This document shows positions 15,534-24,512 of a stretch of 64,000 bases of DNA, in pieces. The notes beneath the pieces were generated by a model. The model saw only the letters and a list, made by a program, of their open reading frames with translations, searched no databases and had not been told where the DNA came from. A program made the translations under genes and the position numbers. The DNA is taken from NCBI RefSeq assembly GCF_052180275.1, contig NZ_CP197465.1:2790001-2854000 (forward strand), in the 5' to 3' direction. How positions within the stretch are numbered: position 1 is the stretch's first letter; each line of letters opens with the position of its first letter. The stretch comes from Kumtagia sp052180275. Its GTDB lineage: Bacteria; Pseudomonadota; Alphaproteobacteria; Rhizobiales; Rhizobiaceae.

Positions 15534-17003
15534 ATGGAACAACGGGGAAGGCTCGGCAACGCCGTGTTGGCAGGCATTCGGGCCGCCGCGACGCCGGCCT
15601 ACGACCGCTCGGCGGTCGCTGAAGGCATCGTGCATCTCGGCGTCGGCGCCTTCCACCGCGCGCATCAGGCGGTCTATGTCGATGATTGCCTGGCGGCGGG
15701 CGAGCGCGATTGGGGCATCGCCGGCGTCTCGCTGCGCAGTTCCGACACACGCGACGCACTGGCGCCCCAGGACGGACTCTACACGATCGCCGTTCGCGAT
15801 GGTTCCGAAGACGCGCTGCGCGTCATCGGTTCGCTGAAGTCGCTGCTGGTCGCGCCGGAAGATCCGGAAGCGGTTCTTGCGCGGCTGGCCGATCCGCAGA
15901 CCCGCATCGTCACGCTGACGGTCACCGAAAAGGCCTATATGCGCGGGGCCGGCGGCGGGCTGGACACCGGGCATGCGGACATCGCCTGGGACATCGCCAA
16001 TCTGGGCAGACCGCGCACGGTATTCGGTTTTCTCGCCGGCGCGCTGGCGCGCCGGCGCGATGCCGGCATCCCGCCCTTCACAGTGCTCTGTTGCGACAAT
16101 CTTCCGGCCAATGGCGAGACAGTGCGGAAACTGCTGTTGCAATTCGCCGGCCTGTCTGGCGGCGATCTGGCCGCTTTCATCGAGAACGAGGTCGCGTTCC
16201 CGTCGACCATGGTCGACCGCATCGTGCCGTCGACGACCGACGCCGACCGACAGAAAATCTCCGAAGCGCTGGGCGTCGAGGATGCCTGGCCGGTGATGAC
16301 CGAACCCTTCATGCAATGGGTGGTCGAGGAGAATTTCCCGTCCGGCCGCCCGCCCTGGGAAAAATTCGGCGTCACCATGGTGAAGGACGTCCGGCCGTTC
16401 GAGGACATGAAGCTCCGTCTGCTCAACGGCTCGCATTCCGGCATGGCTTATCTCGGCCTCCTGCTTGGTCATCCGACCGTGGCGGATGCGTTCGGCGATC
16501 CGCGCATCCGTGGCTTCGTCGACCGTTACTGGGCCGAAGTCATCCCCACCTTGCCCAAGGACAGCGGGCTCGACACGTCAGCCTACACCGCCGCGCTGGC
16601 CGAGCGATTCTCCAATCCTGCGCTGCGCCATCGGACCAGCCAGATCGGAACCGACGGCAGCCAAAAACTGCCGCAGCGGGTCGTCGCGCCGGCGCGCATG
16701 CGGCTGGAGGACGGTCAGCCGGTCACTCAGTTGATGCTGGTCGCGGCCGCCTGGATCGCCGCCTGCCGGGAGCGCGGAAAATCCATGCCGGCCGGCCATT
16801 TTACCGATCCGCTCGATGCGAAGCTCGCCGAAATCTTCGCCGCCACGGACGAGCCGTCGCAACTCGTCCATGCGGTCTTCGCCGCCGCCGGGTTTTCGGG
16901 CGGGGGCGGCGATGCCATGGAGGCGGCCGCCACGCGGCATCTTGCGGCGATTTTTGAGAAGGGCGCGGCGGAGGCCATCGCCGAGGCGCAGGGGAGGGCG
17001 TGA
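15534..17003 (+). CDS. uxuB: Fructuronate reductase / mannitol dehydrogenase family (UxuB)
   Basis: A 489-residue polyol-type dehydrogenase of the long-chain mannitol dehydrogenase family. The N-terminal NAD site IVHLGVGAFHRAHQAVYVDD is followed by TLTVTEKAY. The family catalytic signature is KLRLLNGSHSGMAYLG (lysine, asparagine and histidine of the K-x4-N-x2-H motif). GGAGGA precedes the ATG at 15534; an earlier in-frame start lacks a ribosome site. It reduces D-fructuronate to D-mannonate with NADH. It begins the plus-strand arm of the uronate locus, one base upstream of uxuA. Family members also oxidise mannitol or reduce tagaturonate; uxuA next door favours fructuronate. Confidence 0.9.
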   Translation: MEQRGRLGNAVLAGIRAAATPAYDRSAVAEGIVHLGVGAFHRAHQAVYVDDCLAAGERDWGIAGVSLRSSDTRDALAPQDGLYTIAVRDGSEDALRVIGSLKSLLVAPEDPEAVLARLADPQTRIVTLTVTEKAYMRGAGGGLDTGHADIAWDIANLGRPRTVFGFLAGALARRRDAGIPPFTVLCCDNLPANGETVRKLLLQFAGLSGGDLAAFIENEVAFPSTMVDRIVPSTTDADRQKISEALGVEDAWPVMTEPFMQWVVEENFPSGRPPWEKFGVTMVKDVRPFEDMKLRLLNGSHSGMAYLGLLLGHPTVADAFGDPRIRGFVDRYWAEVIPTLPKDSGLDTSAYTAALAERFSNPALRHRTSQIGTDGSQKLPQRVVAPARMRLEDGQPVTQLMLVAAAWIAACRERGKSMPAGHFTDPLDAKLAEIFAATDEPSQLVHAVFAAAGFSGGGGDAMEAAATRHLAAIFEKGAAEAIAEAQGRA

Positions 17004-17004
17004 C

Positions 17005-18183
17005 ATGAAGCAGACGTGGCGCTGGTTCGGGCCGGACGATTCCGTAAAGCTCTCGCATGTGCGGCAGGCCGGCGCGACCGGCGTCGTCAGCGCGCTGCAT
17101 CATCTCAATGACGGCCGCGCCTGGCCGCACGACGAAATCCTCAAGCGCAAGGCGGAGATCGAGGCGTCCGGGCTGGACTGGCCGATCGTCGAGAGCATCG
17201 TCGTGCATGAGGACATCAAGACCCGCACCGGCCGATGGCGCGAGTATGTGGAAAACTACAAGGCGTCGATCCGCGCCGTAGCGTCTGCCGGCATCAAGGT
17301 GATCTGCTACAATTTCATGGCGATCACCGACTGGACACGCACCGATCTCGACTATCCGATGTGGCATGGCGGCACGGCGCTGCGCTTCGACATGGTCGAT
17401 TTCTGCGCCTACGACGTGCTGGTGCTGAAACGGCGCGGCGCCGCCGACGAGCATCCGGCCGCCCGCATCAAGACGGCAGGGGAACGTCTCGCTGCTATGA
17501 GCGAGAGCCAGCTTGCAAAACTCGAGCAGAACCTCATCGGCTGGGTGCCTGCGCGCGAATTCATCTTCGACCGCGAGAGTTTCCGCCGGGCGCTGGACAT
17601 CTACAAGGATGTGTCGCCGGAAGGATTCCGTGAAAACCTGTTCGCGTTCCTGCGCGAGATCGTGCCGGTGGCGGAGGAGGCCGGGGTCAAGATGGCGATC
17701 CACCCGGACGATCCGCCGTTCCCGATCTTCGGCCTGCCGCGCGTGGTGTCGAAAGCGGCTGATGCGCGCGCTCTGATCGCGGCGGTCAAGTCGCCGGCCA
17801 ATGGCATCACACTTTGCACCGGCTCCTACGGCGCCAATCCGGAAAACGACTTGGTCGCCATGGCCGAGGAATTCGCGCCCGACATCCATTTCGCGCATCT
17901 GCGCAACGTCACCAAGGAGGGCGACTTTTCCTTTCACGAGGCGGAGCATCTGGAAGGCGACACCGACATGGTACAGGTGGTCGCAGCGCTTCTGGCCGAA
18001 GAGCGGCGCCGCAAGGCGGAAGGCCGCGCCGACTGGCAGATCCCGATGCGGCCGGACCACGGCCACGCCATCGTCGACGATATCGGCAAGACGGTAAACC
18101 CCGGTTATTCCTGCATCGGCCGGCTGAAGGGCCTGGCGGAACTGCGCGGCATCATGCGCACGCTGGAAAGTTTTCAGGCTTGA
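17005..18183 (+). CDS. uxuA: Mannonate dehydratase UxuA
   Basis: A 392-residue TIM-barrel dehydratase, matching UxuA (about 390-400). It starts MKQTWRWFGPDDSVKLSHVR, with RQAGATGVVSALHHL following. The metal-ligand region is VKMAIHPDDPPFPIFGLPRV, then TLCTGSYGANPENDL with the ligand cysteine, and IHFAHLRNV. PMRPDHGHAIVDDIGKTVNP closes the active site. It converts D-mannonate to 2-keto-3-deoxy-D-gluconate using Fe2+/Mn2+. Only one base separates the uxuB stop from its ATG. The product joins the KduI/KduD branch; kdgK and kdgA are not in this window. Confidence 0.95.
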   Translation: MKQTWRWFGPDDSVKLSHVRQAGATGVVSALHHLNDGRAWPHDEILKRKAEIEASGLDWPIVESIVVHEDIKTRTGRWREYVENYKASIRAVASAGIKVICYNFMAITDWTRTDLDYPMWHGGTALRFDMVDFCAYDVLVLKRRGAADEHPAARIKTAGERLAAMSESQLAKLEQNLIGWVPAREFIFDRESFRRALDIYKDVSPEGFRENLFAFLREIVPVAEEAGVKMAIHPDDPPFPIFGLPRVVSKAADARALIAAVKSPANGITLCTGSYGANPENDLVAMAEEFAPDIHFAHLRNVTKEGDFSFHEAEHLEGDTDMVQVVAALLAEERRRKAEGRADWQIPMRPDHGHAIVDDIGKTVNPGYSCIGRLKGLAELRGIMRTLESFQA

Positions 18184-18268
18184 GCGGCGGCCGGGGATGA
18201 CACTGAAAGCCGACGCTGACGGCTTCCAGCCTGTCGACTTGGGTTTCAAGGTAGCGTAGGCGAGTGGC

Positions 18269-18610
18269 ATGCCTTCGCTCAGCCTGCGCATCAACCTCGA
18301 TCCCGACGGTCGCATCGGTCCGGGCAAGATCGAACTGCTCGAACACATCGCCGCCTTCGGCTCGATCTCGGCGGCGGCGCGGCGCATGGACATGTCCTAC
18401 AAGCACGCCTGGGATCTGGTCGAGGAGATGAACCAGTTGTTCGGCAAGCCTGTGGTCGCCGCTCAGACCGGTGGCAAGAAGGGCGGAGGCGCCCAGCTTA
18501 CGCCTGTCGGGCTGGCGGTCGTTGCCCGCTTCCGCGCCATAGAACGCGCCGCCCACGAGGCGGCCGGGCCGCATATAGAAGCACTGCAGAGCGAGATCGA
18601 CGCGGCGTGA
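18269..18610 (+). CDS. ModE-type winged-helix protein without ligand domain
   Basis: A 113-residue protein made of the LysR/ModE-type N-terminal winged HTH: IELLEHIAAFGSISAAARRM then SYKHAWDLVEEMNQLFGKPV and the wing TGGKKGGGAQLTPVG. A C-terminal helix (VVARFRAIERAAHEAAG) probably forms the dimer. The TOBE/Mop molybdate-binding domains of full ModE are missing, so any molybdate response would need another input. Such short forms are common in alphaproteobacteria near molybdate or formate genes, but none is nearby here. It lies 85 bases after uxuA and may be a single-gene unit. Target unknown. Confidence 0.75.
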   Translation: MPSLSLRINLDPDGRIGPGKIELLEHIAAFGSISAAARRMDMSYKHAWDLVEEMNQLFGKPVVAAQTGGKKGGGAQLTPVGLAVVARFRAIERAAHEAAGPHIEALQSEIDAA

Positions 18611-18718
18611 TTGCTGGCGTTCGCGGCCACGGATGCCGCACTGCAATAAAGGCTTGGCGCGCTTGGTGGATTCGTGGGAGTGTGAAAGCGCTACCGACGA
18701 AAGGTTATTGCGCCCCAC

Positions 18719-21700
18719 ATGGCAATTCTGGCAGCCGTCTATCATCTGACCCATTACAAATATGACCGGCCGGTAACGCTCGGTCCGCAGATCATCCGCT
18801 TGAAGCCCGCGCCGCATTCGCGCACAAAAGTGCTCAGCCATGCGCTGAAGGTTTCCCCCGCAAATCATTTCGTCAATGTCCAGCAGGACCCTTACGGCAA
18901 TTTCCTTGCCCGCTACGTGTTTCCGGAGCCGGTGACGGAGTTGAAGATCGAGGTGGACCTCGTCGCCGACATGACGGTCTACAATCCGTTCGATTTCTTC
19001 GTCGAACCCTCTGCAGAGACATTTCCATTCGACTACCCCGAGGACCTGACGGAGGACCTTTCCATCTATCGCCGGCCGGAGCCGGCCGATCCGCTGCTGG
19101 AAAAATTCGTCGCCTCGATCGACCGCACGCCGACCAACACCGTCAATTTCATCGTCGATCTCAACGCCCGCATTCAGCGCGAGGTGAACTACATCGTGCG
19201 CATGGAACCGGGGGTACAGGCGCCGGAGGAAACGCTGTCCCTGGCCATGGGCTCGTGCCGCGATTCGAGCTGGCTGCTGGTGCAGGTGCTGCGGCATCTC
19301 GGCTTCGCCGCCCGTTTCGTCTCGGGATATCTGATCCAGCTCAAGCCCGACCTCGTTTCGCTCGACGGTCCGGCCGGTACGGCGGTCGACTTCACCGATT
19401 TGCATGCCTGGTGCGAGGTCTATCTGCCCGGCGCCGGCTGGATCGGGCTCGATCCGACATCCGGCCTGCTCACCGGCGAAAGCCATGTGCCGCTTTCGGC
19501 GACGCCGCACTACCGCAACGCCGCGCCGATCTCCGGCGGCTTTGCCGGCGATCCCAACACAAAAATCGATTTCGAGTTCGACATGCGGGTCGACCGCATC
19601 GCCGAGCACCCGCGCATCACAAAACCTTTTTCCGACGAATCCTGGGAGGCGCTGGACCGGCTCGGCAACCAGGTCGACGCCGTGCTGCAGGCTGAGGACG
19701 TGCGGCTCACCATGGGCGGTGAGCCGACCTTCGTCGCCATCGACGATTTCGAATCGGACGAATGGAATACCGCCGCCGTCGGGCCGACCAAGCGCGAAAA
19801 GGCCGATGTGCTGATCCGCAAACTGCGCGAGAAATTCGCGCCCGGTGGGTTCCTGCATTATGGCCAGGGCAAGTGGTATCCAGGCGAAAGCCTGCCGCGC
19901 TGGACGTTTTCGCTGTATTGGCGCGCCGACGGCGAGCCGGTGTGGCGCGATCCGTCGCTGATTGCTGTGGAAGGCGGTGGTGGCAACCCGACGCCCAAGG
20001 ATGCGGAAATCCTGCTGAAGACGCTTGCCGCCGAACTCGGCGTCGATGCGGGCATGGTCGACGAGGCCTACGAGGACCCGGGCGAATGGGTGCTCAAGGA
20101 AGCGAAGCTGCCCGACAATCTCGATCCGGCGAACTCGAAACTCGCCGATCCCGAGGAGCGCAGCCGCATGGCGCGGGTGTTCGAGCGCGGGCTGACGCAG
20201 CCCTCCGGCTACGTACTGCCGATCCAACGCTGGAATGCGCAGGCGACCGGTCAGCGCTGGAAGTCGGAAAAATGGAAGACGCGGCGCGGCCGGCTGTTCC
20301 TGGTGCCGGGCGACTCGCCGGTGGGCTATCGCCTGCCGCTGGGCACGCTGCCCTACATCCCGCCGTCGCAGTTTCCGTTCATCGTGCCGGTCGATCCGTC
20401 GGTGCCGCGCGGGCCGCTGCCGCACCGCGACACGCCCGCCGCAGATCAGCCCGGCGGCGCCGACGAGATGGCCCACCGCCAGGCGGAGGCGTCGTTTACG
20501 GCCGCTACCCCGCAGCAGGACATCGTCGAGCAGCAGCTTGGCGAGATCGGCGGCGCGGTGCGAACCGCTATCTCCATCGAGCCGCGCGACGGGCGGCTGA
20601 CCGTATTCATGCCGCCGGTCGAGGCGCTGGAGGATTATCTGGAACTGATTGCCGCGGCGGAAGAGGCGGCGCGCAAGACAGGTCTCGCGGTTCACATCGA
20701 GGGTTATGCGCCGCCGCACGATCCGCGCCTCAACGTCATCCGCGTCGCGCCCGATCCCGGCGTCATCGAGGTTAACATCCACCCGGCGAAAAACTGGGCC
20801 GAATGCGTGGCGACGACGACCGCGATCTACGAGGAAGCGCGGTTGAGCCGGCTCGGCGCCGAAAAATTCATGATCGACGGCAAGCACACCGGCACCGGCG
20901 GCGGCAACCATGTTGTCGTCGGCGGCGCGACACCCAACGACAGCCCGTTCCTGCGGCGGCCGGACCTGCTGAAAAGCCTGGTGCTCTACTGGCAGCGGCA
21001 TCCGGCGCTGTCCTACCTGTTTTCCGGCCTGTTCATCGGCCCGACCAGCCAGGCGCCCCGCTTCGACGAGGCGCGCCACGATTCGCTCTACGAACTCGAG
21101 ATCGCGATGGCGCAGGTGCCGTTGCCGGGGCAGGGGTTGCCGCCGCTGCCATGGCTGGTCGACCGGCTGTTCCGCAACCTTCTGGTCGACGTCACCGGCA
21201 ACACCCACCGCTCGGAAATCTGCATCGACAAGCTGTTTTCGCCGGACGGGCCGACCGGGCGGCTGGGGCTGGTCGAGTTCCGCGGATTCGAGATGCCGCC
21301 CAACGCCCGCATGAGCCTCGCGCAGCAGCTTCTGGTGCGCGCCATCATCGCGCGGCTGTGGAAGGCGCCGCTCGACGGGCGCTTCACCCGCTGGGGCACG
21401 GCGCTGCACGACCGCTTCATGCTGCCGCATTATGTCTGGCAGGATTTTCTGGATGTGCTGCAGGACCTCAGTCAGAACGGCTTTGCCTTCCGTCCCGAAT
21501 GGTTTTTCGCGCAGCTCGAATTCCGCTTTCCCTTCTGCGGCGAGATCAGCCAGGCCGGCATCAAGCTTGAAATCCGGCAGGCGCTGGAGCCGTGGCATGT
21601 CATGGGCGAGCAGGGCGCGATCGGTGGCACGGTGCGTTTCGTCGATTCTTCCGTCGAGCGCCTGCAGGTGCGCACCGAGGGCCTCAATCCCGAGCGCCAT

Positions 21701-22075
21701 GCCATATTGTGCAATGGCCGCGTCGTGCCGATGCGGGTCACCGACAACCGCGAGGTTTCGGTGGCGGGCGTTCGCTTCAAGGCGTGGCAGCCGGCTTCGG
21801 GCATGCATCCGGCATTGCCGGTCAATACGCCGCTGATGTTTGACATTTACGACCGCTGGTCGGGCCGCTCGGTCGGCGGCTGTGTCTATCATGTCGCGCA
21901 TCCGGGCGGGCGCAACTATGAGACGTTCCCGGTCAACGCCAACGAGGCGGAGGCGCGCCGACTGGCCCGCTTCGAGGCGACGGGACACACGCCCGCCGCT
22001 TTCGCGCTGGTCGAGGAGCAGCTCTCGGCCGATTTCCCGATGACGCTTGACCTGCGGCGGCCGGCGGGAGAGTGA
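18719..22075 (+). CDS. Transglutaminase-like protein with DUF2126
   Basis: A 1118-residue protein with three parts. Residues 1-90 are the beta-rich bacterial transglutaminase N-terminal domain (AAVYHLTHYKYDRPVTLGPQ). Residues 160-270 are a transglutaminase core with C180 (LAMGSCRDSSWLLVQVLRHL), H229 (DLHAWCEVYLPGAGW) and D245 (GLDPTSGLLTGESH). About 290-1110 is DUF2126, containing the glutamine-synthetase/amidoligase-like motifs DVRLTMGGEPTFVAID and HTGTGGGNHVVVGG. It has no signal peptide. It is the first gene of a three-gene cassette with an ATP-grasp/alpha-E protein and a second transglutaminase. Comparative work on amidoligases predicted such cassettes to make or attach short peptides; the substrate is unknown. 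Confidence 0.88.
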   Translation: MAILAAVYHLTHYKYDRPVTLGPQIIRLKPAPHSRTKVLSHALKVSPANHFVNVQQDPYGNFLARYVFPEPVTELKIEVDLVADMTVYNPFDFFVEPSAETFPFDYPEDLTEDLSIYRRPEPADPLLEKFVASIDRTPTNTVNFIVDLNARIQREVNYIVRMEPGVQAPEETLSLAMGSCRDSSWLLVQVLRHLGFAARFVSGYLIQLKPDLVSLDGPAGTAVDFTDLHAWCEVYLPGAGWIGLDPTSGLLTGESHVPLSATPHYRNAAPISGGFAGDPNTKIDFEFDMRVDRIAEHPRITKPFSDESWEALDRLGNQVDAVLQAEDVRLTMGGEPTFVAIDDFESDEWNTAAVGPTKREKADVLIRKLREKFAPGGFLHYGQGKWYPGESLPRWTFSLYWRADGEPVWRDPSLIAVEGGGGNPTPKDAEILLKTLAAELGVDAGMVDEAYEDPGEWVLKEAKLPDNLDPANSKLADPEERSRMARVFERGLTQPSGYVLPIQRWNAQATGQRWKSEKWKTRRGRLFLVPGDSPVGYRLPLGTLPYIPPSQFPFIVPVDPSVPRGPLPHRDTPAADQPGGADEMAHRQAEASFTAATPQQDIVEQQLGEIGGAVRTAISIEPRDGRLTVFMPPVEALEDYLELIAAAEEAARKTGLAVHIEGYAPPHDPRLNVIRVAPDPGVIEVNIHPAKNWAECVATTTAIYEEARLSRLGAEKFMIDGKHTGTGGGNHVVVGGATPNDSPFLRRPDLLKSLVLYWQRHPALSYLFSGLFIGPTSQAPRFDEARHDSLYELEIAMAQVPLPGQGLPPLPWLVDRLFRNLLVDVTGNTHRSEICIDKLFSPDGPTGRLGLVEFRGFEMPPNARMSLAQQLLVRAIIARLWKAPLDGRFTRWGTALHDRFMLPHYVWQDFLDVLQDLSQNGFAFRPEWFFAQLEFRFPFCGEISQAGIKLEIRQALEPWHVMGEQGAIGGTVRFVDSSVERLQVRTEGLNPERHAILCNGRVVPMRVTDNREVSVAGVRFKAWQPASGMHPALPVNTPLMFDIYDRWSGRSVGGCVYHVAHPGGRNYETFPVNANEAEARRLARFEATGHTPAAFALVEEQLSADFPMTLDLRRPAGE

Positions 22076-22106
22076 GGCCAATGCACTCCGTCCAGCACCG
22101 ACTCCC

Positions 22107-24512
22107 ATGACTGAGGAAAAGCGCAAGCGCGCCAAGGCTCCGCGCCCAAGGCTCCTTCTCGATGGTTACCAGCCGTTGCCCGGCGTGCCGGACGAGATGG
22201 TGGATTCTTCCGGCAATCCGCGTCCCGTCTGGCGCGACTTCATCGCTGCGCTGGAGGACCTTGGCCCCGCCGAACTGTCAAAACGCTTCGCCCGCGCCGA
22301 CCAGTACCTGCGCGACGCCGGCGTCTATTATCGCGTCTACGACAAGGTCGGGGCCAACGAGCGTACGTGGCCGCTGTCGCACATCCCGCTGCTGATCGAC
22401 GAGGCCGAATGGGCGGTCATCAGCGCCGGACTGACCCAGCGCGCCGACCTGTTCGAGGAGATCGTCGCCGACATCTATGGCGACAACCGGCTGGTGGCGC
22501 AGGGCCTGCTGCCGCCCGGCCTGGTGGCCTCCAGCCCCGAATATCTGCGGCCGCTCGCCGGCGTGAAGCCGGCGGGCGGCCATTTCCTGCATTTTTGCGC
22601 CTTCGAACTCGGCCGCGGGCCGGATGGCGGCTGGTGGGTGCTTGGTGACCGCACCCAGGCGCCCTCCGGCGCCGGTTTCGCGCTGGAAAACCGGGTGGCC
22701 ACCACGCGTGCGCTGTCCGACATCTACGGCGAGATGCATGTGCACCGGCTGGCGGGTTTCTTCCGCCGTTTTCGCGATGCGCTGGTGGACGGGGCGGGCG
22801 ACCCGGAGGGCCGCGTCGCCATCATGACGCCGGGGCCGCTCAACGAGACCTACTACGAGCATGCGTACATCGCGCGCTATCTCGGCATCATGCTGCTGGA
22901 GGGCGAGGACCTGACCGTGGCGGAAGGCCGGCTGATGGTGCGCACCGTGGCGGGCCTGCGGCCGATCAGCGTGCTGTGGCGTCGGCTGGACGCGGCCTTC
23001 GCCGATCCGCTGGAGTTCAACCCGGCTTCGCGCATCGGCACGCCGGGCCTGGCGCAGGCGGTGCGGCAGGGCTCAGTTGCGGTCGTCAACGCGCTCGGCT
23101 CCGGGATATTGGAGACGCGGGCTCTGCTCGCCTTCCTGCCGCGCATCTGCCGGACGCTGCGCGGCGAGGATCTGGCGCTGCCGTCGATCGCCACCTGGTG
23201 GTGCGGCCAGGAGAAGGAGCGCGACCACGTCGTCGCCAATCTCGACCGCATGATGGTGGGCCCGGCGCTGTCGACGCGGCTGGCCTTCGAGGACGAGGCC
23301 AACACGGTGCTTGGCTCCACGCTGGCGAAGGAGGCGCGCGAGACACTGCTGCGCCGCTTGCGCGGGGAGGGGGAAAAATTCGTCGGCCAGGAAGCGGTGA
23401 CGCTGTCGACCACGCCGGTGCATGTCAATGGCTGGCTGGAGCCGCGGCCGGCGGCGCTCAGGGTCTATCTGGCGCGCACGCCACAGGGCTGGATCGTCAT
23501 GCCCGGCGGGTTCGCCAGGGTCGGCGAGACACAGGACGCGGCGGCCATCGCCATGCAGCGCGGCGGTCACGCCGCAGATGTCTGGGTGGTGGCGAAGGAC
23601 GCTGTGTCGCGCGACACGCTGCTGCCCGGCGCCGGCGACGATTTCCGCCGCCGCACGCCCGGCAGCCTGCCCAGCCGCGCCGCAGAAAACCTCACCTGGC
23701 TGGGCCGCTATGTCGAGCGGGCGGAGGATACGGTGCGGGTGCTGCGCGCCTATCACGTGCGGCTCGCCGAGACCGACGATCCGGCGCTGCCGTTGCTTCA
23801 GGATGTGCGTGATTTTATCGAGCCGCTCGGCATCGACATGGATGCTGCCATTCCAGCCGGCCTGCTCGGCACGATCGACAGCGCCATCTACAGCGCTGGC
23901 CAGATCCGCGACCGGTTCTCGCCCGACGGCTGGCTGGCGCTGCGCGACCTGTCGCGCACGCTGCACAAATTCGCCGGAACGGTGGAGCCGGGCGACGACG
24001 CGACGCGGGCGATGACGGTTCTGCTGCGCAAGATCGCCGGCTTTTCGGGCCTGCTGCATGAGAACATGTACCGCTTCACCGGGTGGCGCTTCCTGGAGAT
24101 CGGCCGCCGGCTGGAACGGGCGATGCAGATCTCCCGCATGCTCGGCCGGGTGACGCGGGACGATGCGCCGGACGGCGCGCTGGACATGATGCTGGAAATC
24201 GGCGACAGCGTCATGACCCACCGGCGGCAATACACGGTGCGATCGGGGCGGCGCACGGTGGTCGACCTGCTGGCCCTGGACCCTCTGAACCCGCGTTCGG
24301 TGCTTTTCCAACTGGAGCGACTGAAGGACGAGATCGACCATTTGCCCAATGCCGGCGGGCATGGCCTGTCGGAGCCGGCGAAGGAGGTGTGGCGGCTGCA
24401 TACGGGGCTCGCCACGCGGGAGGCCGTCGAACTCTCGCCCGAGGCGCTGGAGCAGATCGCCTGGGACGTTGGCGGCTTGTACGAGAAGATTTCGCAGGCA
24501 TATTTCGGCTGA
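22107..24512 (+). CDS. Circularly permuted ATP-grasp fused to alpha-E domain
   Basis: An 801-residue fusion. Residues about 60-480 form the circularly permuted ATP-grasp (DUF404/DUF407), with YRVYDKVGANERTWPLSHIP, ADIYGDNRLVAQGLLPPGLV and MTPGPLNETYYEHAYIARYL. Residues about 520-795 are the all-helical alpha-E domain (DUF403), with SRAAENLTWLGRYVERAEDT and HENMYRFTGWRFLEIGRRLE. In many bacteria these are two genes; here they are one. The ATG at 22107 is preferred over one 20 codons upstream that overlaps the previous gene. ATP-grasp enzymes activate a carboxylate and join it to an amine, so this is the likely peptide ligase of the cassette. It overlaps the next start by one base (TGATG). Confidence 0.9.
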   Translation: MTEEKRKRAKAPRPRLLLDGYQPLPGVPDEMVDSSGNPRPVWRDFIAALEDLGPAELSKRFARADQYLRDAGVYYRVYDKVGANERTWPLSHIPLLIDEAEWAVISAGLTQRADLFEEIVADIYGDNRLVAQGLLPPGLVASSPEYLRPLAGVKPAGGHFLHFCAFELGRGPDGGWWVLGDRTQAPSGAGFALENRVATTRALSDIYGEMHVHRLAGFFRRFRDALVDGAGDPEGRVAIMTPGPLNETYYEHAYIARYLGIMLLEGEDLTVAEGRLMVRTVAGLRPISVLWRRLDAAFADPLEFNPASRIGTPGLAQAVRQGSVAVVNALGSGILETRALLAFLPRICRTLRGEDLALPSIATWWCGQEKERDHVVANLDRMMVGPALSTRLAFEDEANTVLGSTLAKEARETLLRRLRGEGEKFVGQEAVTLSTTPVHVNGWLEPRPAALRVYLARTPQGWIVMPGGFARVGETQDAAAIAMQRGGHAADVWVVAKDAVSRDTLLPGAGDDFRRRTPGSLPSRAAENLTWLGRYVERAEDTVRVLRAYHVRLAETDDPALPLLQDVRDFIEPLGIDMDAAIPAGLLGTIDSAIYSAGQIRDRFSPDGWLALRDLSRTLHKFAGTVEPGDDATRAMTVLLRKIAGFSGLLHENMYRFTGWRFLEIGRRLERAMQISRMLGRVTRDDAPDGALDMMLEIGDSVMTHRRQYTVRSGRRTVVDLLALDPLNPRSVLFQLERLKDEIDHLPNAGGHGLSEPAKEVWRLHTGLATREAVELSPEALEQIAWDVGGLYEKISQAYFG

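Noticed and set aside
18152..22135. A 1327-codon open frame on the minus strand opposite the transglutaminase/DUF2126 gene
   Set aside because: It is the GC-rich antisense shadow of a gene with clear domains and catalytic residues; its translation is Arg/Ala/Gly-rich without motifs.
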